From assembly GCA_049653045.1 (NCBI GenBank), contig JBASFN010000029.1, forward strand, positions 1-12,697: a stretch of 12,697 nucleotides of DNA. Reading direction: 5' to 3'. Below, in pieces: positions 6,770 through 12,697 of this stretch. Position 1 is the stretch's first letter, and each line of letters starts with the position of its first letter. Origin of the DNA: UBA7657 sp049653045. Its GTDB lineage: Bacteria; Pseudomonadota; Alphaproteobacteria; Micavibrionales; Micavibrionaceae. Both the position numbers and the translations under genes were made by a program. The notes beneath the pieces are model-generated. The model was not told the origin of the DNA. It was given only the letters and a program-made list of their open reading frames with translations, and did no database searches.

Positions 6770-7393
6770 TCAATGTGCGGCTGGGGTGGGGGCGGGTTTT
6801 CCCTCTGTTTGCTTGTCTTTTTCCTCGGCGCGGGCGAGCCATTCGTCGATTTTTGCACCGTGCGGCTTTACGGCTTCTTTGTTGGCCGGGGGGATGCTGT
6901 TCAGGGATTTAAGAATGCCCGCCTGCCGTTCCAGTTGCGCGAGGGCGGGGGGCGGTAATTGCGCCTTCATTTCCGGGGTGATATCGCGGAGCTGTTGCAG
7001 GGCATTCGGGTTGTCCCGTTCAAAGCGCAAAGCCATATAGGCATGCATAACCGAGTCGCTGATTTTCGCCCAGTCTTCCTGCGAGGCGAAGCCGTGTTTG
7101 TTTGAAATCGCGCCCAGTTTTTTATAGTCCTCCGGCAGTTTTTCTTTCATATACACGACGCCTTTTTCATAGGGCTGGAACGTGTCGTCGCCCGATTTCG
7201 GGGCGATGGCTTTTTCGAGTTCCTCGTTTTTGCCTTCTTTTTGCATTTGCTCTGAGAAAGCCTCAACATCCCCGATAGCGGAGACGAATTTCTGAACGTC
7301 GGCTTCGCTCAAGCTGACCGAGGCATAAGCTGGGGCGCAAAAAGCCGAAAGCAAAAAAGCGGACAAAAATAGAGTTCTCAATGCGGCAATCAT
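6770..7393 (-). CDS. Exported protein of unknown function
   Basis: I do not recognise this 207-aa protein. It begins with a clear Sec signal peptide: a basic R6, a hydrophobic core (TLFLSAFLLSAFCA, 7-20) and a likely signal peptidase I site AYA-S after residue 24. C19 does not lie in a good lipobox, so a lipoprotein is less likely. The mature part is mainly predicted helical, charged and lacks cysteines, with acidic/basic stretches such as EQMQKEGKNEELEKA, and ends in a low-complexity EGKPAPTPAAH tail. It should be periplasmic. The ATG at 7393 has AAAGGAAA at good spacing. It is followed by the hairpin at 6749-6767 and then the tRNA. It lies 77 bp downstream of the sigma-factor gene. Confidence 0.75.
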   Translation of the reverse strand: MIAALRTLFLSAFLLSAFCAPAYASVSLSEADVQKFVSAIGDVEAFSEQMQKEGKNEELEKAIAPKSGDDTFQPYEKGVVYMKEKLPEDYKKLGAISNKHGFASQEDWAKISDSVMHAYMALRFERDNPNALQQLRDITPEMKAQLPPPALAQLERQAGILKSLNSIPPANKEAVKPHGAKIDEWLARAEEKDKQTEGKPAPTPAAH

Positions 7394-7470
7394 GGACGTT
7401 TCCTTTGGCGTTAAATGGATGCCGTATATTTAGCACGGGCGGGTGTCACCGTCCAGAGCGAGCGAAAAGC

Positions 7471-8367
7471 CTATAGATCCAGATGTTCGACAAGAGAAAA
7501 AATCCCCTGTTGTTTCAGGTTTTTTTTGAGGAAGTGCATGTCTTTTTTAAAGCAAAACTGCGCGTTGCTTCTCCCCATGTTTTTTAATGCGCCGATATCT
7601 ATAAACGTCATTTCTTCGCCCTCACGTTTCCCGAGGCCAAATTTTTCATCCGCGACACCGCGATATTTTCCAGTTCCTGATTCCGTAATTTTTTTTATAA
7701 AATCGGCGAGGTTTTCACGAAAAATCTCGTCTATGGCATCGTTGTCCGGGGATCCTACCTGTAATTCAAATAAATCGGTTTCGTCGTCGTCGCCGATGGG
7801 GGTGTTGCCTGAAACTGTTTTTTGCAGGTTTTCCAGAGCGAGTGCGTCTTCAACATCGTCAAGAGAGAGGTTGCATTCTTTAGCAATATCGTCGTTGGAC
7901 GGTTTTTTCCCAGTCTTATAATAAAGTGCGTCTTTTGCTTTGATAACTTTTCCAACTTTCGGGGAGCTGTGAGCCGTGTAGCGGATCGTTCGTCCGTGGT
8001 CTTCAAAATATTCCAGAATTCCGTTCTTGATCCAGAATTTGGCATAGGTTGAAAAGCGGCTTTGCCTGGGGTCGAATTTTTCGATGGCCTTCATCATGCC
8101 GATATTGCCTTCTTGGATCAGATCCTGAAGCAAGCTATCGTCGTTTTGGCTGTATTTACGGGCAATATGAATCACCAAGGGCAGATTGGCGTACACGAAT
8201 GTGTTGTAAGCGTGCCGGTCGCCATTTCTTATTTTTGCGATCAGGTCTTTTTCCTGTGTGGGTGTCAGGGTTTCTCCGCCATAGGTTTTTATATCTTTTG
8301 AGTAGAGGGTGAGGCTGCCCTGTTCAGCCAGAGTTGAGACTTCTTTAAACGTGTTACGCATGAGCAA
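7471..8367 (-). CDS. Divergent sigma-70 family RNA polymerase sigma factor
   Basis: This protein of 298 aa (TTG start) is an alternative sigma factor lacking region 1.1. Region 2 is clear: NLPLVIHIARKY (61-72), DLIQEGNIGMMKAIEKFD (82-99), then FSTYAKFWIKNGILEYFEDHGRTIRY (105-130). Compared with RpoD in this window, the tandem Trp of region 2.3 is Phe-Trp and the -10-contacting Q and T are replaced by N and L. A region 3-like segment follows, with GKKPSNDDIAKE and a retained NTPIGDDDETDLF. Region 4 is degenerate: FGLG and TFIDIG remain, but the recognition helix reads GRSNAQFCFKKD where RpoD has TRERIRQIEAKA. Promoter specificity should therefore differ. TTG at 8367 is favoured because AGGA lies 5 nt upstream; the in-frame ATG at 8361 would shorten it by two residues. 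The subfamily (RpoH-like or other) is unresolved. It lies directly downstream of rpoD. Confidence 0.88.
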   Translation of the reverse strand: MLMRNTFKEVSTLAEQGSLTLYSKDIKTYGGETLTPTQEKDLIAKIRNGDRHAYNTFVYANLPLVIHIARKYSQNDDSLLQDLIQEGNIGMMKAIEKFDPRQSRFSTYAKFWIKNGILEYFEDHGRTIRYTAHSSPKVGKVIKAKDALYYKTGKKPSNDDIAKECNLSLDDVEDALALENLQKTVSGNTPIGDDDETDLFELQVGSPDNDAIDEIFRENLADFIKKITESGTGKYRGVADEKFGLGKREGEEMTFIDIGALKNMGRSNAQFCFKKDMHFLKKNLKQQGIFSLVEHLDL

Positions 8368-8374
8368 CTATATC

Positions 8375-8400
8375 CTGTTCAGTTTTATTTTCTTGAACAG
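8375..8400 (-). promoter_or_regulatory. Inverted repeat over the sigma-factor ribosome-binding site
   Basis: CTGTTCA (8375-8381) and TGAACAG (8394-8400) form a perfect 7-bp inverted repeat with a 12-nt AT-rich spacer. It lies 8-33 nt upstream of the sigma-factor start. Read on the minus strand, the 3' arm TGAACAG runs into the AGGA Shine-Dalgarno, so an mRNA hairpin would partly bury the ribosome-binding site. Alternatively it is a dimer-binding operator in DNA. The spacing does not match known LexA boxes. Confidence 0.55.
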
Positions 8401-8434
8401 GCTTTTAATATGAAAACTCAAGGAGGGCAAGATA

Positions 8435-8440
8435 ATTATA
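8435..8440 (-). promoter_or_regulatory. Candidate -10 element for the sigma-factor gene
   Basis: On the minus strand these bases read TATAAT, a perfect -10 hexamer, about 68 nt upstream of the sigma-factor start. No -35 hexamer is seen 15-19 nt upstream: that region is a C9 tract and a GGGGGA. Transcription starting near 8428 would include the inverted repeat in the leader. Support is from sequence alone. Confidence 0.3.
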
Positions 8441-8469
8441 GGGGGGGGGCGAGAGAATCCCCCTTTTTT
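8441..8469 (+). terminator. Intrinsic-terminator-like structure, plus-oriented, with a G9 tract
   Basis: A run of nine Gs (8441-8449), a 9-nt loop, CCCCC (8459-8463) and TTTTTT (8464-8469) has the layout of a rho-independent terminator on the plus strand. It lies 5 bp past the rpoD stop codon, which is on the minus strand. No plus-strand gene precedes it, so it would stop antisense transcription heading into rpoD. For rpoD itself the hairpin exists but is not followed by a U-run. Confidence 0.45.
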
Positions 8470-8473
8470 CGCC

Positions 8474-10453
8474 TTATGTATCCAAAAAGCTTCTCAGTTT
8501 ACGGCTGCGGCTCGGGTGTTTGAGTTTCCGAAGAGCCTTAGCCTCGATCTGGCGGATCCGTTCGCGGGTGACGTTGAATTGTTGCCCGACTTCTTCCAAC
8601 GTGTGATCGGTGTTCATGCCGATGCCAAAGCGCATCCGCAAGACTCGCTCTTCACGCGGGGTGAGGGAGGCCAGAACCCGCGTTGTCGTTTCGCGCAGGT
8701 TGGAATGGATGGCCGAGTCGATGGGCTGGAGCGCGTTTTTGTCCTCGATGAAATCGCCCAAGGATGAATCTTCCTCGTCGCCGATGGGGGTTTCCAGCGA
8801 GACAGGCTCCTTCGCAATTTTTAAAACCTTGCGTACCTTGTCGAGCGGCATGTGGAGGCGCACCGCCAATTCTTCCGGCGTTGGCTCACGGCCAATCTCG
8901 TGCATCATCTGGCGGCTGGTGCGTACCAGCTTGTTGATCGTTTCGATCATGTGGACGGGAATGCGGATGGTGCGCGCCTGATCGGCGATCGAGCGGGTGA
9001 TGGCTTGGCGGATCCACCATGTCGCGTAGGTCGAGAATTTATAACCCCGGCGATATTCAAATTTATCGACGGCTTTCATCAGGCCGATATTGCCCTCTTG
9101 AATCAGGTCGAGGAATTGAAGGCCGCGATTGGTGTATTTCTTGGCGATGGAGATGACAAGGCGCAGGTTTGCCTCAACCATTTCCTTTTTCGCCCTAGCG
9201 GCTTCGCGCTCGCCTTTTTGCACGGTCGTGACGATACGGCGGAATTCCTTGATCGGCAGCATGGCCTCTTCGGAGATAGCACCAATCTGATCGCGGATGG
9301 CTTTAACCTCATCCTTATGCTTGTCGGCGAACTTGGCCCAGCCCTTGCCCTTCAGCCCCTTGACCTTCGTCAGCCAGCGCGGATCGAGTTCAGAATCGTA
9401 ATATTTTTCAAGAAATTCTTCGCGCTTGATGCCGGAATTAACGGCCACGCGCATGATTTTCCCCTCTAGGGTCACCAGTTGCTTGTTCATGGTGTAGAGG
9501 CGGTCAATCAGCTGTTCAATGCGAGGGTTCGACAGGTGTACCTCGTTCATCAGGGCAACCATTTCGTCCCTGATTTTCTGGTATTTCTTGTTTGTGACGT
9601 CAGTCGGCTGCTTGCCCTTCTGGAGCAAGTCAAGACGCTCTTCCTGCACCTTGCGCATACGCTTATAGGTTTTCTGGATGTTGCCGAAAATCTCGAATAC
9701 TTTCGGCGCGAGCTGTTCTTCCATCGCGGATAACGACAGCGCGTTTTCGTCCTCGTCCTCCGGCTCGCCGCCTTCGCCGCCGCCTTCGCCCTCGGGCTGG
9801 CGTTCCGCCGCTATTCTTGCGGAGGGGACAGGTTTTCCGGTCGGCGGTGGCGGAGGAGGAATGTCCGCGCCTTCACCATCGGGGCCGCCGCTATAGGTGG
9901 CATCAAGGTCAATGACCTCGCGCAGGAGAATATCGCCCTTCTGCAGGGCAGTGTACCAGGCGATCATCGATTCAATCGCCAGAGGACTTTCGCAAATGCC
10001 GCCGATCATCAACTCGCGGCCGGCCTCAATGCGTTTAGCGATGGCGATTTCGCCCTCGCGGGAGAGAAGTTCAACCGCGCCCATTTCGCGCAAGTACATG
10101 CGGACGGGATCGTCCGTCCGGCCTGTGTCGTCGTCGGCAATGTTACCGCCGGCCTCGTAATCGCCGCCTTTGCTTTCGCCTTCTTTTTCTTCGACATCGT
10201 CCTCGCTTTCAACGAGCTGGACACCAATGTCGGAGAATGTGGCCATCGCATCTTCGATCTGTTCCGAGGAAAATTCGGCGGCAGGCAGCGATTTGTTGAT
10301 TTCGTCGTAGGTCAGAAAGCCCGCAGCCTTGCCCTTTTTGACAAGCTTTTTAACGACAACCTCCAGCGAAACGGAGACTGTTTTTGTTTCCGCGCTGTCG
10401 TCCTGCTCTTCTTTTTCAGTGACTACGATATTTTTTGTCTTCTTGGCCGCCAT
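8474..10453 (-). CDS. rpoD: RNA polymerase primary sigma factor RpoD (sigma-70)
   Basis: This 659-aa protein is the housekeeping sigma factor. Region 1.1 covers about residues 26-90. Region 1.2 is DDPVRMYLREMGAVELLSRE (115-134). A long non-conserved region runs from about 150 to 410. Regions 2.1-2.4 include NLRLVISIAKKYTNRG, DLIQEGNIGLMKAVDKFEY and FSTYATWWIRQAITRSIADQ (about 429-493). Region 3 is about 498-575, and region 4.2 ends with VTRERIRQIEAKALRKLKHP (628-647). All core residues match the family. The non-conserved region contains a six-proline run (199-204) and a Gly/Glu-rich stretch. ATG 10453 is chosen because GGAG sits 5 nt upstream; the GTG at 10459 overlaps that site. It follows dnaG by 98 bp, the classic dnaG-rpoD order, so co-transcription is likely. 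Confidence 0.98.
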   Translation of the reverse strand: MAAKKTKNIVVTEKEEQDDSAETKTVSVSLEVVVKKLVKKGKAAGFLTYDEINKSLPAAEFSSEQIEDAMATFSDIGVQLVESEDDVEEKEGESKGGDYEAGGNIADDDTGRTDDPVRMYLREMGAVELLSREGEIAIAKRIEAGRELMIGGICESPLAIESMIAWYTALQKGDILLREVIDLDATYSGGPDGEGADIPPPPPPTGKPVPSARIAAERQPEGEGGGEGGEPEDEDENALSLSAMEEQLAPKVFEIFGNIQKTYKRMRKVQEERLDLLQKGKQPTDVTNKKYQKIRDEMVALMNEVHLSNPRIEQLIDRLYTMNKQLVTLEGKIMRVAVNSGIKREEFLEKYYDSELDPRWLTKVKGLKGKGWAKFADKHKDEVKAIRDQIGAISEEAMLPIKEFRRIVTTVQKGEREAARAKKEMVEANLRLVISIAKKYTNRGLQFLDLIQEGNIGLMKAVDKFEYRRGYKFSTYATWWIRQAITRSIADQARTIRIPVHMIETINKLVRTSRQMMHEIGREPTPEELAVRLHMPLDKVRKVLKIAKEPVSLETPIGDEEDSSLGDFIEDKNALQPIDSAIHSNLRETTTRVLASLTPREERVLRMRFGIGMNTDHTLEEVGQQFNVTRERIRQIEAKALRKLKHPSRSRKLRSFLDT

Positions 10454-10551
10454 TCGCACTCCAAACCCTATGATTCGTCGATTTAACCCTAAAATATTTA
10501 AAATTCAAAGCCTTAACATGAAATAACTGCGCGATACCCCCGCGAAATTCT

Positions 10552-12375
10552 TCAATAGCCCTCACCGGCCTTGATGTCCACCATGGCTCTCAGTTTTTCT
10601 TCGTCGCCCTCATTCGAGGATAAAAACGCCTGTTTCCACCCCCCGCGAATTTCGTTTCGTGCCTGATTGCGCTGTAAATCCGCGCAAAACTCAAGCCACA
10701 GGGCGGAAACTATGCCGGAATCAGCCATAGGCCCGGCAAAAGACGCGTGAACATAGACAGATTCGTTAATAATGTCACCCGTTTCTTTCTCCAGCCCTTG
10801 CGAAGCCAGATGGGTCATCAAGGCCTCCCGGTCAAGGGCGGCGTTACCGGAAAGTGCATTGGCGAGGGCTTGCCTGACCCGGTCGCATCCCGGATTCCTG
10901 AACGCGCTCCGTCCCAGCATATCTTCGATGGCTTCAAAGATATGGGGGTGATTGATAAGCGCGGCCAGCAGGACACGCTCGGGCATGTCCGTAAAAACGG
11001 GTTTTTTGGGGCGCAATCCCGCTATGCGCGGCGGCAGGGGTTTTTGGCCGGGGGTGAACCGTCTTTGCTGGAAAAAGGTTTCCGATATTTTTGTCCGCAA
11101 GCGTTCAAGATAGTGACGCTGGACTTCGCCATCGGCGATGGTCTTGATGGAATTTTCAAGGGTCTTGGTCAGGCCTGCCCGGCTTTCCGGCGATTCAAAG
11201 TTTCGCCCCCCGGTATGAGCCAGCCAGAGAAAATCAAACAGGCCAAGAGCCGAATCAAGAACCGACTGAAAGCCTTGCGCTCCGCCCATGCGGATCAGGC
11301 TGTCCGGGTCTTCGCCGTCGGGCAAAAAGGCAAACCGCGCCGAGTGGTAGGGTTTTAAAAGCGGCATGATCCGCTCGCACGCGCGCACGGCGGCGGCGCG
11401 TCCTGCGTTGTCTCCATCGAAACAAAGGACGGGGGTTTTTTCTTCGGCCACAATCATCGACCAGAGGAGAATAATCTGTTCCTCGGTCAACGCCGTTCCC
11501 ATCGGCGCAATCGCGCCCCGGAATCCGGCTTGGTGGCAGGCGATCACATCCATATATCCTTCGGTGACCAGAATTTGCGCCCCGTCGCGGGCGGCCAGCC
11601 GCGCAAAGCTCTGGCCGTAGAGCGTCCTGCTTTTGTCGAAAAGCGGCGTGTCGGAGGAGTTGATATATTTTGCGGGTTTGTAATTGCCCGTTTCGGGTGG
11701 CCGCAGATGTTCCGGGAGAATCCGCCCACCAAAGGCGATGATCCGTCCGCGCCGATCACCAACGGGAAACATCAGCCGATCCCTGAAAAAAACGTAAGGC
11801 TCTTTTGATTTGTCCGAGGATTTTAAAATACCGGCCTCGATCATTTGCGCGTCGGAAAATCCTTCGGCTTTTAAGGCTATGCGGAGGGCTTGCCTGTCGC
11901 CCGGCGCATAGCCAAGGCGGAAGGATTGAATCGTTTCCTTTTTCAGTCCGCGCTTTTCCGCGTAGGTTAGAATCTCGCGGTTGCCGGGGGCAAAAAGTTG
12001 ATCCTCCATCCATTTCGTCGCCGCCTCCATCAGGGCATGGAGATCGCGGGTTTTTTCCGCCTTGCGAACATCGACCGGATCGGGCTTTGGCATTTGCAAT
12101 CCCGCTTGCGCCGCCAGAGTATCAACCGCTTCGGGAAAAGAAAGATTGTCGTGGCGCATGACGAATCCAATCACATCGCCATGCGCGCCGCATCCGAAGC
12201 AATGGAAAAACTGTTTATCGTCGTTGACGGTGAAGGAGGGGCTTTTTTCCTTGTGAAAAGGACAGCATCCTTTGAACTCCCTGCCGGCGCGAGTGAGGCG
12301 CATGTGCCGCCCGATGACCTCGGACAAGGTCACGCGGCTACGAATCTCGTCCAGAAAGCGCGGGGGAATCACCAT
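10552..12375 (-). CDS. dnaG: DNA primase DnaG
   Basis: This 607-aa primase makes RNA primers for replication and works with the replicative helicase. The CHC2 zinc-binding domain has C38, H41, C59 and C62 (CPFH and CFGC). The catalytic core has FRDRLMFPVGDRRGRIIAFG. The TOPRIM domain has E272 (TEGYMD), D320 and D322 (CFDGDNAGR) and DPDSLI (356-361). The C-terminal part (about 430 on) should be the helicase-binding domain. Starting at ATG 12375 gives MVIPPRFLDEIRSR, the usual opening of alphaproteobacterial DnaG. An in-frame ATG at 12411 would add 12 residues that look unlike the family; neither has a clear Shine-Dalgarno. It lies upstream of rpoD as in the macromolecular-synthesis operon, but rpsU is not upstream here; a divergent small gene is. 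Confidence 0.96.
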   Translation of the reverse strand: MVIPPRFLDEIRSRVTLSEVIGRHMRLTRAGREFKGCCPFHKEKSPSFTVNDDKQFFHCFGCGAHGDVIGFVMRHDNLSFPEAVDTLAAQAGLQMPKPDPVDVRKAEKTRDLHALMEAATKWMEDQLFAPGNREILTYAEKRGLKKETIQSFRLGYAPGDRQALRIALKAEGFSDAQMIEAGILKSSDKSKEPYVFFRDRLMFPVGDRRGRIIAFGGRILPEHLRPPETGNYKPAKYINSSDTPLFDKSRTLYGQSFARLAARDGAQILVTEGYMDVIACHQAGFRGAIAPMGTALTEEQIILLWSMIVAEEKTPVLCFDGDNAGRAAAVRACERIMPLLKPYHSARFAFLPDGEDPDSLIRMGGAQGFQSVLDSALGLFDFLWLAHTGGRNFESPESRAGLTKTLENSIKTIADGEVQRHYLERLRTKISETFFQQRRFTPGQKPLPPRIAGLRPKKPVFTDMPERVLLAALINHPHIFEAIEDMLGRSAFRNPGCDRVRQALANALSGNAALDREALMTHLASQGLEKETGDIINESVYVHASFAGPMADSGIVSALWLEFCADLQRNQARNEIRGGWKQAFLSSNEGDEEKLRAMVDIKAGEGY

Positions 12376-12446
12376 GACTGATTCATAGCAGAGCACATGG
12401 CGTTTGCGCATAAAAATTCAATAAAACAGGGGGTAAATTAGCAAAC

Positions 12447-12475
12447 TTGCATTTTGGGCAAAAAAGGCATATATT
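12447..12475 (+). promoter_or_regulatory. Sigma-70-type promoter for the 43-codon gene
   Basis: TTGCAT (12447-12452) and TATATT (12470-12475) are separated by exactly 17 nt and face right. Transcription would start near 12482, about 36 nt before the ATG of the small gene. The 142-bp stretch between dnaG and the small gene is AT-rich and must also hold the dnaG promoter, for which I see no comparably good candidate. Confidence 0.55.
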
Positions 12476-12517
12476 TACACAAATAATACTACAAAAGAGT
12501 AGAGAAACGGCGGAGAT

Positions 12518-12649
12518 ATGCCCAAAATCTTTATGAAAGACGCGAAATTTAAAGTGATTGTTTATGGCGAACAATGCACAGAAAGTTCATGGCGTGAGAT
12601 GATTCAGGCTTGCGTCGGGCGTTTGAAACGGCTAATGAGAGCGTCCTAA
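12518..12649 (+). CDS. Small unrecognised protein (43 aa)
   Basis: A 43-codon frame runs from ATG 12518 to TAA 12647-12649. The product starts MPKIFMKDAKFKVIVYGEQC and continues with ESSWREMIQACVGRLKRLMR near the C-terminus. This suggests a short beta strand (FKVIVYG) followed by an amphipathic, basic helix with two cysteines overall (C20, C32). I do not recognise a family. Supporting its reality are the good upstream promoter, a GGCGGAG just before the ATG (though only 2 nt away), and a strong AGGAGG immediately after the stop that suggests a following gene in the same transcript. It is divergent from dnaG. An antisense minus-strand frame across the region is AT-rich, cysteine-heavy and unconvincing. 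Confidence 0.55.
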   Translation: MPKIFMKDAKFKVIVYGEQCTESSWREMIQACVGRLKRLMRAS

Positions 12650-12660
12650 AGTACAGGAGG

Positions 12661-12673
12661 CGACTGGGAGTCG
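12661..12673 (+). promoter_or_regulatory. Small hairpin between a strong Shine-Dalgarno and a start codon
   Basis: CGACT and AGTCG pair across a GGG loop, directly after AGGAGG (12655-12660) and just before GTG/TTG start candidates at 12673/12676. If folded in mRNA it would bring the otherwise too-distant AGGAGG next to the start. A second GGGAG (12666-12670) inside the hairpin has ideal 5-nt spacing to TTG 12676. Confidence 0.3.
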
Positions 12674-12675
12674 TG

Positions 12676-12697
12676 TTGAGTAAGAGTTTTAAAAAAT
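12676..12697 (+). CDS. Possible start of a following gene, cut by window end
   Basis: After the 43-codon gene, an AGGAGG at 12655-12660 and a GGGAG at 12666-12670 precede a TTG at 12676 that opens a frame reading MSKSFKK to the end of the window. An in-frame GTG at 12673 is the other candidate. Only seven codons are visible, so nothing can be said about function. The strong ribosome-binding signals are the only reason to propose it, and it would form an operon with the 43-codon gene. Confidence 0.3.

Noticed and set aside
8375..8400. LexA/SOS box
   Set aside because: The arms contain GTTC and GAAC, but the spacing and orientation do not fit the alphaproteobacterial GTTC-N7-GTTC or the Gram-positive GAAC-N4-GTTC pattern.
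9678..9896. Plus-strand frame rich in Ser/Pro/Gly antisense to rpoD
   Set aside because: It is the mirror of the Gly/Glu- and Pro-rich linker of RpoD, with no start signal.
10483..10516. Three TTAA tetramers at an exact 15-nt period upstream of rpoD, considered as CtrA sites
   Set aside because: CtrA sites are TTAA-N7-TTAA. The spacing here is N11 both times, and TTAA is common in AT-rich spacers.
12489..12502. CTAC-N6-GTAG inverted repeat upstream of the 43-codon gene
   Set aside because: Arms of 4 bp are too short to support a regulatory claim.
12383..12574. Minus-strand 63-codon frame overlapping the dnaG upstream region
   Set aside because: It crosses the AT-rich promoter region, has no family resemblance and runs antisense to the better-supported 43-codon gene.

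Overview
The window looks like a chromosomal housekeeping segment from an alphaproteobacterium of moderate GC content. The basis is the map/radC neighbourhood, the dnaG-rpoD pair, and an RpoD of about 659 residues with a long acidic/glycine-rich non-conserved region. A more exact placement (for example a Micavibrio-like lineage) is only a guess. There are no phage genes, transposases, CRISPR arrays or rRNAs, and no gene-free stretch longer than about 150 bases.

Layout, left to right. (1) 1-2159, all minus strand: radC (JAB/MPN-domain protein), an AT-rich orphan membrane-protein gene, a long imperfect palindrome, and map (methionine aminopeptidase). The left edge of the window carries what appears to be the end of a second copy of the palindrome. 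(2) 2247-3023, plus strand: a CinA/MoaB-like molybdopterin-binding-domain protein, divergent from map and convergent with the next block. (3) 3027-6574, minus strand, a tightly packed four-gene run in transcription order: AI-2E family membrane protein, M42-family metallo-aminopeptidase, RimB-like retropepsin-fold protease, and RimK glutamate ligase. Gaps and overlaps are 13 bp, 34 bp and 4 bp, so the genes are probably co-expressed. A ligase that adds glutamate to a ribosomal protein sits with two peptidases, which is the most interesting functional grouping here. (4) 6624-6700, minus: a tRNA with a CAT anticodon, most likely the lysidine-modified tRNA-Ile2. (5) 6770-7393, minus: an exported protein of unknown function. 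(6) 7471-8367, minus: a divergent sigma-70-family factor with an altered region 4.2 and an inverted repeat over its ribosome-binding site. (7) 8474-10453 rpoD and 10552-12375 dnaG, minus: the core of the macromolecular-synthesis operon. (8) 12447-12697, plus: a good promoter, a 43-codon unrecognised small gene, and probably the first codons of another gene cut by the window edge.

The genes cover initiation of transcription (rpoD and a second sigma factor), replication priming (dnaG), protein N-terminal maturation (map) and post-translational ribosome modification (rimK/rimB). The least explained elements are the sigma factor with its leader hairpin, the peptidase-containing rim operon, the palindromic repeat, and the 43-aa gene at the right edge.
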